Shown here piece after piece: positions 47,563 to 59,800 of a DNA stretch of 64,000 nt. Source of the stretch: Strigamia acuminata (lineage: Eukaryota; Arthropoda; Chilopoda; Geophilomorpha; Linotaeniidae); NCBI GenBank assembly GCA_949358305.1, contig CASHSZ010000010.1, positions 188,001 to 252,000 of the forward strand, given 5' to 3'. A program made the translations under genes and the position numbers. The number at the start of each line of letters is the position of its first letter. Position 1 is the first letter of the stretch. The notes below the pieces were generated by a model, which saw only the letters and a program-made list of their open reading frames with translations, was not told where the DNA came from and made no database searches.

Positions 47563-48710
47563 TTATTCTCGAGAAAGAGAGAATGAGAATAAAAATTCTA
47601 TTCAACAACTCAATAACTGCGAATTAAATTCCCACGAATATTCTCCGAACTTCACAGACTCTTACTTATACTTGCTTAACGTTAATTCAAATGCGGTGTG
47701 CAAATGAAAAACGACCTCGAAATAAAATGCTAAACTCAACTCCGAAATACCACAGACAAATTGACTTAACACACTATACGTAATACAATGGGACGGAATT
47801 ATTGACCGCACAAATGAACTTATCCGCATAAATATCTAGATAATTCCCCCAAAATGCACTTAATTCGAAATTAATATTCAATATCTAACCGCACAACCGA
47901 GATAAATAGTTATCTTTTACAATAACACTGCACAAAAGAGATAAATAGTTATATTTTACAATAACCCCGCACAAAGAGATAATAGCTATATTTAATAATA
48001 GCGCCGCACAAAAGAGATAATAGCTATCATATACAATAGCGCCGCACAATAGAGATAATAGCTATATTTAATAATAGCCCCGCACAAAAGAGATAATAAC
48101 TTGATATTCAAACTTATTGACATGAAAAAAAACCCCTTTTAAACTCCCCAAATACAGCTCGAAATTGGCAGAAACTCCCTTGGAAAATTAGACAAAGAAT
48201 TAATTTCAGTAAATATAATTCTTAAATTCTAACAGCAATTGAATTAAAATTAATCTTGTTCTTTTTTCAGCTGCAGATAAACTTGAAGATTGACATTGCG
48301 TTGTGTTTCTCAAATTGTTGACCAGGAAATCGCTTGCTTGTCTCCTTATGTTGACCGCCACAGTAGAAGGACTCTGAACTCGCTACACTTGACATAAAAT
48401 CCACTGACGAATCAACTCCCTGACGCCTGCGAAGGACGACACAGCACAAACACACTTCTGTCGCAATTGGCGACAATAATCCAGTGGAAATAAATCGAAA
48501 AACTTGTTGTCACACACTTCACACCACGAAAATCGGCACCACACACTGCTTACTGCGAACTAGATGCCACACACTGCCTCACTGTGAAGCTGGGAACACA
48601 CACGCAAATCACCGTGAAATCAACGTCACACACCTGGCTAAAAATGCAATGACATGCACTGTAATCCACTGGAAAAACTGGACGAAAATCCTGGTTGGCA
48701 ACAACAAAAT
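47563..48710 (-). other. Leader of minus-strand Gag-TK element, with 38-bp repeat at 47886-48098
   Basis: Colinear with the plus-copy leaders, including six units of the 38-bp tandem repeat (inverted). It differs most in the GT-rich stretch near the PBS (48484-48660), where substitutions are visible. No gene seen. Confidence 0.6.
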
Positions 48711-48728
48711 CCTTGGGTCACGGTACCA
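48711..48728 (-). other. Primer-binding-site candidate of minus-strand Gag-TK element
   Basis: Reverse complement of the 18 bases at 14267, 4 bp inside the LTR edge at 48733. Confidence 0.7.
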
Positions 48729-48732
48729 AAAA

Positions 48733-49457
48733 TGTTGCAACTCGCCACTGCCGTGATGCGACGAGTTGTAACGCGGTGGGGAATTATTGGCAAATTTCCC
48801 ATAGGCCTATACTTTGCTTAGCTGAGAGGAGAAGTGTAGTAACTTGAGTTTCTGCCATTGCTCTTGAAGGAAGCTGCTCCAGGGAGTTTGGGGTTAAATC
48901 TCCCTACTCACACATGTTGGATGTTGAATAAAATAAAGCTTTGTGTAGAAAAATCCAGATAATGCTTTTAATCATTTCAAAACATTAACATGGAGGCAAA
49001 TTTAACTTAACTACATCTAATTCTTCATAACAAGAGTGTAACAACTTCATAACAACAACAATTCTATAGCAACAACAAACTCATGAGGCACCTAGTGACT
49101 AAATTCATAAATAACATAAGTTAAAGCTTGCATTGTGCCTCATAATAGAGATAAAATCAACTTAAAATTAACAGAAATCATTGGAAAACAAGACTAAAAA
49201 TTCCTAAACCTTGACCTTGTCATTCTAAGAGATAAAATACCTAACAAACATTGTCTTTACTGAAAATTGGCACACAAAAAAGACATGTAAAATTCCTATT
49301 ACAACAGAAAAAGATTAGATATTTGCTAAATAAATAATACAATTATAAGACCAAAATTAGTAACTCTTCTTTACATTTTCGAACACATAAAATCAAACTA
49401 CTATCAAATTGACGAGCAGTTGTGGTCTCTCTTTCCTCCTTTCTGTTGCTCGAAACA
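48733..49457 (-). repeat. 5' LTR of minus-strand Gag-TK element
   Basis: 725 bp, matching 36731-37455 including the additional 10-bp segment; followed by GTAAT and the right part of the solo LTR. Confidence 0.92.
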
Positions 49458-49462
49458 GTAAT

Positions 49463-50831
49463 GTTTATGCTTTGTATTGATTTCAATTATCTTATTCCGT
49501 GCATTTATTGACTTATTCACTTGTTTTTTGAGAGTTTGTGTTGATTCCGAACTGTTTTGGTGCATATTTCGTTCCCTAGCATACATTTGCGATGCTAGTG
49601 ACGTCATTTTTCTGTTTCCCGTAAAGTTACGGTTCCGTCTTCTAACCTTTTGTTTAGTACTTTTCAAATCACTTGGAATTTTATTAAGCATTCGTTTAGA
49701 CTAATTCAAGCATGCTCTTTCTATCTAGATGCATCAAAACTGCTTTGGAAGTTCCGTTTGATTGGTTTGAACGTTCGTTTCCGTCTGCCATAAAAGCGCA
49801 GCCGGGAATGTTCGTTTGGCCGATAAATTCGTATTTATTCAATCTGTGTATTTTATTCCGATGTTTTGTGAAGAGAATTGATAATTATTCTTATAATTTA
49901 ATCGATACTTTATTGATTATTTACATTTAGTGTTTTTACATTCATTTTACGTGTAGTTTTGCCGCCGATGTTATGTTCGCCGGACGCCATGTTTGATCCA
50001 ACACCTTTGTTATGTTCGCCGGTCGCCATGTTTGTCCCAAGCGACGATTACACAATGTAACCGTTATTTTTGTATTTTATATCACATAATTTGCATTTAC
50101 TATTACATTGCGTTATTATTCAGTATGTATTCTTTGATAATTTTGTGCTTTTGTACCGATCGAAATTCAAATGTGATCGTTATGTAATTTTCGAAGCCTG
50201 TGATTGGCTATTTTCAATCCTTTCTTTCCGAGATCGGTTTATTGCAAATATCTCATTGTTTAACGTGTTTTTGGACATTGTTGTGATTAGCTTTTTTGTT
50301 CACCGCATTCTTGTGGTCATTTCAATGTAATTCAATGTATTTTTAGTGCATTTTTAAGCAAATGCCAACTTTGCCGTAATCTTGTTTCCTCCGTTACCAT
50401 GGTAACGGAATCTTTCGTGTATCTGTATTTCGCCGCTATCGGCCTGGCGCGTGCCATATTCGGTACTGCGCATGTGCGGTTCTCTAAGAACCAATCTAAT
50501 TGCTGTAATTTCTTCAGTTATTAACCAACCTTTGAATAAATGTGTTGTGTTTTATTAGCTCTTGTTTTAGGTTTATTTTCAAACACATTCAATGTGTAGT
50601 GAGTAGTTTAAAAATTCTCAGGCCAACTTATGTTTCCGCCACCTATTGGATACTTGGTGCAGGTGTTCTCCACATTGTTCCAGCGGTACAACAATGCCAT
50701 TTGTTGCGGATTTATTGCTCTCCAGTGCGATTTTCGTACTAGCCACGCCATACGACCTTGGGCGAGCTCAAGTGTCTTGAATTTGGATACGCATCGCCAT
50801 TCCTTTCTATCTGTCTTGTTGACCTGCAACA
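49463..50831 (+). mobile_element. Solo-LTR-like insertion copy 2, right fragment
   Basis: Matches 30838-32206, including the 27-bp direct repeat, the X-box palindrome (50390-50409), the small hairpin and AATAAA. It ends TGCAACA and is followed by ACAAA (50832-50836) and satellite. The flanking satellite is the same as around copy 1, so this is a duplicate of that locus, not an independent insertion. Confidence 0.9.
50390..50409. promoter_or_regulatory. X-box palindrome in LTR copy 2
   Basis: Same perfect 20-bp palindrome centred on GTTACCATGGTAAC as at 31765-31784; unchanged in this copy. Confidence 0.55.
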
Positions 50832-53800
50832 ACAAACACCACAAGTCCAATGTCTTTGAATGTTCAGAAATAGTGTTTAAACCTTAGTAGAAGGCTCCAA
50901 TGTAAGTTTTAGAAACATTCAACCATTGATTTAGGAGAATAGACTTTTGATCTCATCACAGTTGACTTAGCACAAACACCACAAGACCAATGTCTCTGAA
51001 TGTTCAGAAATAGTGTTTAAACCTTAGTAGAAGGCTCTAATGTAAGTTTTAGAAACATCCAACCAATGATTTGGGAGAATAGACTTTTGATCTCATCACA
51101 GTTGACTTAGCACAAACACCACAAGTCCAATGTGTCTGAATGTTTATAAATAGTGTTTAAACCTTTGTAGATGTAAGTTTTAGCAACACCCAAGCAATAA
51201 ATTTTGAAAAAAAAATTTTGAGCTCATTTCAGATCGCAGTTGACTTAGCACAAACACCAATGTCTCTGAATGTTCAGAAATAGTGTTTAAACCTTAGTAG
51301 AAGGCTCCAATGTAAGTTTTAGAAACATCCAACCAATGATTTGGGAGAATAGACTTTTGATCTCATCACAGTTGACTTAGCACAAACACCACAAGTCCAA
51401 TGTCTTTGAATGTTCAGAAATAGTGTTTAAACCTTAGTAGAAGGCTCCAATGTAAGTTTTAGAAACATTCAACCATTGATTTAGGAGAATAGACTTTTGA
51501 TCTCATCACAGTTGACTTAGCACAAACACCACAAGACCAATGTCTCTGAATGTTCAGAAATAGTGTTTAAACCTTAGTAGAAGGCTCCAATGTAAGTTTT
51601 AGAGACATCCAACCAATGATTTGGGAGAATAGACTTTTGATCTAATCACAGTTGACTTAGCACAAACACCACAAGTTCAATGTCTCTGAATGTTCAGAAA
51701 TAGTGTTTAAACCTTAGTAGAAGGCTCCAATGTAAGTTTTAGAAACATCCAACCAATGATTTGGGAGAATAGACTTTTGATCTCATCACAGTTGACTTAG
51801 CACAAACACCACAAGACCAATGTCTCTGAATGTTCAGAAAAAGTGTTTAAACCTTAGTAGAAGGCTCCAATGTAAGTTTTAGAAACATCCAACCAATGAT
51901 TTGGGAGAATAGACTTTTGATCTCATCACAGTTGACTTAGCAGAAACACCACAAGTCCAATGTCTCTGAATGTTCAGAAATAGTGTTTAAACCTTAGTAG
52001 AAGGCTCCAATGTAAGTTTTAGAAACATTCAACCATTGATTTAGGAAAATAGACTTTTGATCTCATCACAGTTGACTTAGCACAAACACCACAAGACCAA
52101 TGTCTCTGAATGTTCAGAAATAGTGTTTAAACCTTAGTAGAAGGCTCCAATGTAAGTTTTAGAAACATCCAACCAATGATTTGGGAGAATAGACTTTTGA
52201 TCTCATCACAGTTGACTTAGCACAAACACCACAAGTCCAATGTCTCTGAATGTTCAGAAATAGTGTTTAAACCTTAGTAGAAGGCTCCAATGTAAGTTTT
52301 AGAAACATTCAACCATTGATTTAGGAGAATAGACTTTTGATCTCATCACAGTTGACTTAGCACAAACACCACAAGACCAATGTCTCTGAATGTTCAGAAA
52401 TAGTGTTTAAACCTTAGTAGAAGGCTCCAATGTAAGTTTTAGAAACATCCAACCAATGATTTGGGAGAATAGACTTTTGATCTCATCACAGTTGACTTAG
52501 CACAAACACCACAAGTCCAATGTGTCTGAATGTTTATAAATAGTGTTTAAACCTTTGTAGAAGCCTTAAATGTAAGTTTTAGCAACACCCAAGCAATAAA
52601 TTTTGAAAAAAAAATTTTGAGCTCATTTCAGATCGCAGTTGACTTAGCACAAACACCAATGTCTCTGAATGTTCAGAAATAGTGTTTAAACCTTAGTAGA
52701 AGGCTCCAATGTAAGTTTTAGAAACATCCAACCAATGATTTGGGAGAATAGACTTTTGATCTCATCACAGTTGACTTAGCACAAACACCACAAGTCCAAT
52801 GTCTTTGAATGTTCAGAAATAGTGTTTAAACCTTAGTAGAAGGCTCCAATGTAAGTTTTAGAAACATTCAACCATTGATTTAGGAGAATAGACTTTTGAT
52901 CTCATCACAGTTGACTTAGCACAAACACCACAAGACCAATGTCTCTGAATGTTCAGAAATAGTGTTTAAACCTTAGTAGAAGGCTCCAATGTAAGTTTTA
53001 GAGACATCCAACCAATGATTTGGGAGAATAGACTTTTGATCTAATCACAGTTGACTTAGCACAAACACCACAAGACCAATGTCTCTGAATGTTTAGAAAT
53101 AGTGTTTAAACCTTAGTAGAAGGCTCTAATGTAAGTTTTAGAAACATCCAACCAATGATTTGGGAGAATAGACTTTTGATCTAATCACAGTTGACTTAGC
53201 ACAAACACCACAAGACCAATGTCTCTGAATGTTTAGAAATAGTGTTTAAACCTTAGTAGAAGGCTCTAATGTAAGTTTTAGAAACATCCAACCAATGATT
53301 TGGGAGAATAGACTTTTGATCTCATCACAGTTGACTTAGCACAAACACCACAAGTCCAATGTGTCTGAATGTTTATAAATAGTGTTTAAACCTTTGTAGA
53401 TGTAAGTTTTAGCAACACCCAAGCAATAAATTTTGAAAAAAAAATTTTGAGCTCATTTCAGATCGCAGTTGACTTAGCACAAACACCAATGTCTCTGAAT
53501 GTTCAGAAATAGTGTTTAAACCTTAGTAGAAGGCTCCAATGTAAGTTTTAGAAACATCCAACCAATGATTTGGGAGAATAGACTTTTGATCTCATCACAG
53601 TTGACTTAGCACAAACACCACAAGTCCAATGTCTCTGAATGTTCAGAAATAGTGTTTAAACCTTAGTAGAAGGCTCCAATGTAAGTTTTAGAAACATCCA
53701 ACCAATGATTTGGGAGAATAGACTTTTGATCTCATCACAGTTGACTTAGCACAAACACCACAAGTCCAATGTCTCTGAATGTTCAGAAATAGTGTTTAAA

Positions 53801-56800
53801 CCTTAGTAGAAGGCTCCAATGTAAGTTTTAGAAACATTCAACCATTGATTTAGGAGAATAGACTTTTGATCTCATCACAGTTGACTTAGCACAAACACCA
53901 CAAGACCAATGTCTCTGAATGTTCAGAAATAGTGTTTAAACCTTAGTAGAAGGCTCCAATGTAAATTTTAGAAACATCCAACCAATGATTTGGGAGAATA
54001 GACTTTTGATCTCATCACAGTTGACTTAGCACAAACACCACAAGTCCAATGTCTCTGAATGTTCAGAAATAGTGTTTAAACCTTAGTAGAAGGCTCCAAT
54101 GTAAGTTTTAGAAACATTCAACCATTGATTTAGGAGAATAGACTTTTGATCTCATCACAGTTGACTTAGCACAAACACCACAAGACCAATGTCTCTGAAT
54201 GTTCAGAAATAGTGTTTAAACCTTAGTAGAAGGCTCCAATGTAAATTTTAGAAACATCCAACCAATGATTTGGGAGAATAGACTTTTGATCTCATCACAG
54301 TTGACTTAGCACAAACACCACAAGACCAATGTCTCTGAATGTTCAGAAATAGTGTTTAAACCTTAGTAGAAGGCTCCAATGTAAGTTTTAGAGACATCCA
54401 ACCAATGATTTGGGAGAATAGACTTTTGATCTAATCACAGTTGACTTAGCACAAACACCACAAGACCAATGTCTCTGAATGTTCAGAAATAGTGTTTAAA
54501 CCTTAGTAGAAGGCTCCAATGTAAGTTTTAGAAACATCCAACCAATGATTTGGGAGAATAGACTTTTGATCTCATCACAGTTGACTTAGCACAAACACCA
54601 CAAGTCCAATGTGTCTGAATGTTTATAAATAGTGTTTAAACCTTTGTAGAAGCCTTAAATGTAAGTTTTAGCAACACCCAAGCAATAAATTTTGAAAAAA
54701 AAATTTTGAGCTCATTTCAGATCGCAGTTGACTTAGCACAAACACCAATGTCTCTGAATGTTCAGAAATAGTGTTTAAACCTTAGTAGAAGGCTCCAATG
54801 TAAGTTTTAGAAACATCCAACCAATGATTTGGGAGAATAGACTTTGATCTCATCACAGTTGACTTAGCACAAACACCACAAGACCAATGTCTCTGAATGT
54901 TCAGAAATAGTGTTTAAACCTTAGTAGAAGGCTCCAATGTAAGTTTTAGAGACATCCAACCAATGATTTGGGAGAATAGACTTTTGATCTAATCACAGTT
55001 GACTTAGCACAAACACCACAAGACCAATGTCTCTGAATGTTTAGAAATAGTGTTTAAACCTTAGTAGAAGGCTCTAATGTAAGTTTTAGAAACATCCAAC
55101 CAATGATTTGGAAGAATAGACTTTTGATCTCATCACAGTTGACTTAGCACAAACACCACAAGTCCAATGTGTCTGAATGTTTATAAATAGTGTTTAAACC
55201 TTTGTAGATGTAAGTTTTAGCAACACCCAAGCAATAAATTTTGAAAAAAAAATTTTGAGCTCATTTCAGATCGCAGTTGACTTAGCACAAACACCAATGT
55301 CTCTGAATGTTCAGAAATAGTGTTTAAACCTTAGTAGAAGGCTCCAATGTAAGTTTTAGAAACATCCAACCAATGATTTGGGAGAATAGACTTTTGATCT
55401 CATCACAGTTGACTTAGCACAAACACCACAAGTCCAATGTTTCTGAATGTTCAAAAATAGTGTTTAAACCTTAGTAGAAGGCTCCAATGTAAGTTTTAGA
55501 AACATTCAACCATTGATTTAGGAGAATAGACTTTTGATCTCATCACAGTTGACTTAGCACAAACACCACAAGACCAATGTCTCTGAATGTTCAGAAATAG
55601 TGTTTAAACCTTAGTAGAAGGCTCCAATGTAAGTTTTAGAAACATCCAACCAATGATTTGGGAGAATAGACTTTTGATCTCATCACAGTTGACTTAGCAC
55701 AAACACCACAAGTCCAATGTGTCTGAATGTTTATAAATAGTGTTTAAACCTTTGTAGAAGCCTTAAATGTAAGTTTTAGCAACACCCAAGCAATAAATTT
55801 TGAAAAAAAAATTTTGAGCTCATTTCAGATCGCAGTTGACTTAGCACAAACACCAATGTCTCTGAATGTTCAGAAATAGTGTTTAAACCTTAGTAGAAGG
55901 CTCCAATGTAAGTTTTAGAAACATCCAACCAATGATTTGGGAGAATAGACTTTTGATCTCATCACAGTTGACTTAGCACAAACACCACAAGTCCAATGTC
56001 TCTGAATGTTCAGAAATAGTGTTTAAACCTTAGTAGAAGGCTCCAATGTAAGTTTTAGAAACATCCAACCAATGATTTGGGAGAATAGACTTTTGATCTC
56101 ATCACAGTTGACTTAGCACAAACACCACAAGTCCAATGTCTTTGAATGTTCAGAAATAGTGTTTAAACCTTAGTAGAAGGCTCCAATGTAAGTTTTAGAA
56201 ACATTCAACCATTGATTTAGGAGAATAGACTTTTGATCTCATTACAGTTGACTTAGCACAAACACCACAAGACCAATGTCTCTGAATGTTCAGAAATAGT
56301 GTTTAAACCTTAGTAGAAGGCTCCAATGTAAGTTTTAGAAACATCCAACCAATGATTTGGGAGAATAGACTTTTGATCTCATCACAGTTGACTTAGCACA
56401 AACACCACAAGACCAATGTCTCTGAATGTTCAGAAATAGTGTTTAAACCTTAGTAGAAGGCTCCAATGTAAGTTTTAGAGACATCCAACCAATGATTTGG
56501 GAGAATAGACTTTTGATCTAATCACAGTTGACTTAGCACAAACACCACAAGACCAATGTCTCTGAATGTTTAGAAATAGTGTTTAAACCTTAGTAGAAGG
56601 CTCTAATGTAAGTTTTAGAAACATCCAACCAATGATTTGGAAGAATAGACTTTTGATCTCATCACAGTTGACTTAGCACAAACACCACAAGTCCAATGTG
56701 TCTGAATGTTTATAAATAGTGTTTAAACCTTTGTAGATGTAAGTTTTAGCAACACCCAAGCAATAAATTTTGAAAAAAAAATTTTGAGCTCATTTCAGAT

Positions 56801-59800
56801 CGCAGTTGACTTAGCACAAACACCAATGTCTCTGAATGTTCAGAAATAGTGTTTAAACCTTAGTAGAAGGCTCCAATGTAAGTTTTAGAAACATCCAACC
56901 AATGATTTGGGAGAATAGACTTTTGATCTCATCACAGTTGACTTAGCACAAACACCACAAGTTCAATGTCTCTGAATGTTCAGAAATAGTGTTTAAACCT
57001 TAGTAGAAGGCTCCAATGTAAGTTTTAGAAACATCCAACCAATGATTTGGGAGAATAGACTTTTGATCTCATCACAGTTGACTTAGCACAAACACCACAA
57101 GACCAATGTCTCTGAATGTTCAGAAAAAGTGTTTAAACCTTAGTAGAAGGCTCCAATGTAAGTTTTAGAAACATCCAACCAATGATTTGGGAGAATAGAC
57201 TTTTGATCTCATCACAGTTGACTTAGCAGAAACACCACAAGTCCAATGTCTCTGAATGTTCAGAAATAGTGTTTAAACCTTAGTAGAAGGCTCCAATGTA
57301 AGTTTTAGAAACATTCAACCATTGATTTAGGAAAATAGACTTTTGATCTCATCACAGTTGACTTAGCACAAACACCACAAGACCAATGTCTCTGAATGTT
57401 CAGAAATAGTGTTTAAACCTTAGTAGAAGGCTCCAATGTAAGTTTTAGAAACATCCAACCAATGATTTGGGAGAATAGACTTTTGATCTCATCACAGTTG
57501 ACTTAGCAGAAACACCACAAGTCCAATGTCTCTGAATGTTCAGAAATAGTGTTTAAACCTTAGTAGAAGGCTCCAATGTAAGTTTTAGAAACATTCAACC
57601 ATTGATTTAGGAGAATAGACTTTTGATCTCATCACAGTTGACTTAGCACAAACACCACAAGACCAATGTCTCTGAATGTTCAGAAATAGTGTTTAAACCT
57701 TAGTAGAAGGCTCCAATGTAAGTTTTAGAAACATCCAACCAATGATTTGGGAGAATAGACTTTTGATCTCATCACAGTTGACTTAGCACAAACACCACAA
57801 GTCCAATGTGTCTGAATGTTTATAAATAGTGTTTAAACCTTTGTAGAAGCCTTAAATGTAAGTTTTAGCAACACCCAAGCAATAAATTTTGAAAAAAAAA
57901 TTTTGAGCTCATTTCAGATCGCAGTTGACTTAGCACAAACACCAATGTCTCTGAATGTTCAGAAATAGTGTTTAAACCTTAGTAGAAGGCTCCAATGTAA
58001 GTTTTAGAAACATCCAACCAATGATTTGGGAGAATAGACTTTTGATCTCATCACAGTTGACTTAGCACAAACACCACAAGTCCAATGTCTCTGAATGTTC
58101 AGAAATAGTGTTTAAACCTTAGTAGAAGGCTCCAATGTAAGTTTTAGAAACATCCAACCAATGATTTGGGAGAATAGACTTTTGATCTCATCACAGTTGA
58201 CTTAGCACAAACACCACAAGTCCAATGTCTTTGAATGTTCAGAAATAGTGTTTAAACCTTAGTAGAAGGCTCCAATGTAAGTTTTAGAAACATTCAACCA
58301 TTGATTTAGGAGAATAGACTTTTGATCTCATCACAGTTGACTTAGCACAAACACCACAAGACCAATGTCTCTGAATGTTCAGAAATAGTGTTTAAACCTT
58401 AGTAGAAGGCTCCAATGTAAGTTTTAGAAACATCCAACCAATGATTTGGGAGAATAGACTTTTGATCTCATCACAGTTGACTTAGCACAAACACCACAAG
58501 ACCAATGTCTCTGAATGTTCAGAAATAGTGTTTAAACCTTAGTAGAAGGCTCCAATGTAAGTTTTAGAGACATCCAACCAATGATTTGGGAGAATAGACT
58601 TTTGATCTAATCACAGTTGACTTAGCACAAACACCACAAGACCAATGTCTCTGAATGTTTAGAAATAGTGTTTAAACCTTAGTAGAAGGCTCTAATGTAA
58701 GTTTTAGAAACATCCAACCAATGATTTGGGAGAATAGACTTTTGATCTCATCACAGTTGACTTAGCACAAACACCACAAGTCCAATGTGTCTGAATGTTT
58801 ATAAATAGTGTTTAAACCTTTGTAGATGTAAGTTTTAGCAACACCCAAGCAATAAATTTTGAAAAAAAAATTTTGAGCTCATTTCAGATCGCAGTTGACT
58901 TAGCACAAACACCAATGTCTCTGAATGTTCAGAAATAGTGTTTAAACCTTAGTAGAAGGCTCCAATGTAAGTTTTAGAAACATCCAACCAATGATTTGGG
59001 AGAATAGACTTTTGATCTCATCACAGTTGACTTAGCACAAACACCACAAGTCCAATGTCTCTGAATGTTCAGAAATAGTGTTTAAACCTTAGTAGAAGGC
59101 TCCAATGTAAGTTTTAGAAACATCCAACCAATGATTTGGGAGAATAGACTTTTGATCTCATCACAGTTGACTTAGCACAAACACCACAAGACCAATGTCT
59201 CTGAATGTTCAGAAAAAGTGTTTAAACCTTAGTAGAAGGCTCCAATGTAAGTTTTAGAAACATCCAACCAATGATTTGGGAGAATAGACTTTTGATCTCA
59301 TCACAGTTGACTTAGCAGAAACACCACAAGTCCAATGTCTCTGAATGTTCAGAAATAGTGTTTAAACCTTAGTAGAAGGCTCCAATGTAAGTTTTAGAAA
59401 CATTCAACCATTGATTTAGGAAAATAGACTTTTGATCTCATCACAGTTGACTTAGCACAAACACCACAAGACCAATGTCTCTGAATGTTCAGAAATAGTG
59501 TTTAAATCTTAGTAGAAGGCTCCAATGTAAGTTTTAGAAACATCCAACCAATGATTTGGGAGAATAGACTTTTGATCTCATCACAGTTGACTTAGCAGAA
59601 ACACCACAAGTCCAATGTCTCTGAATGTTCAGAAATAGTGTTTAAACCTTAGTAGAAGGCTCCAATGTAAGTTTTAGAAACATTCAACCATTGATTTAGG
59701 AGAATAGACTTTTGATCTCATCACAGTTGACTTAGCACAAACACCACAAGACCAATGTCTCTGAATGTTCAGAAATAGTGTTTAAACCTTAGTAGAAGGC

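Larger units (their letters stand above)
36731..49457 (-). mobile_element. Minus-strand Gag-TK retroelement, interrupted by Copia
   Basis: Inserted in the solo LTR with a 5-bp GTAAT duplication (36726-36730 and 49458-49462). It has two 725-bp LTRs and, with Copia and one CTTCC removed, a 4252-bp internal region, exactly as long as in the plus-strand copies. The LTR is 10 bp longer than in the plus copies owing to an extra tttgcttagc-like segment, and several point differences occur in LTR, leader, Gag and linker, so this is a separate sub-lineage. It demonstrates that the Gag-TK structure is a repeated, independently inserted family and not a one-off rearrangement. Confidence 0.92.
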
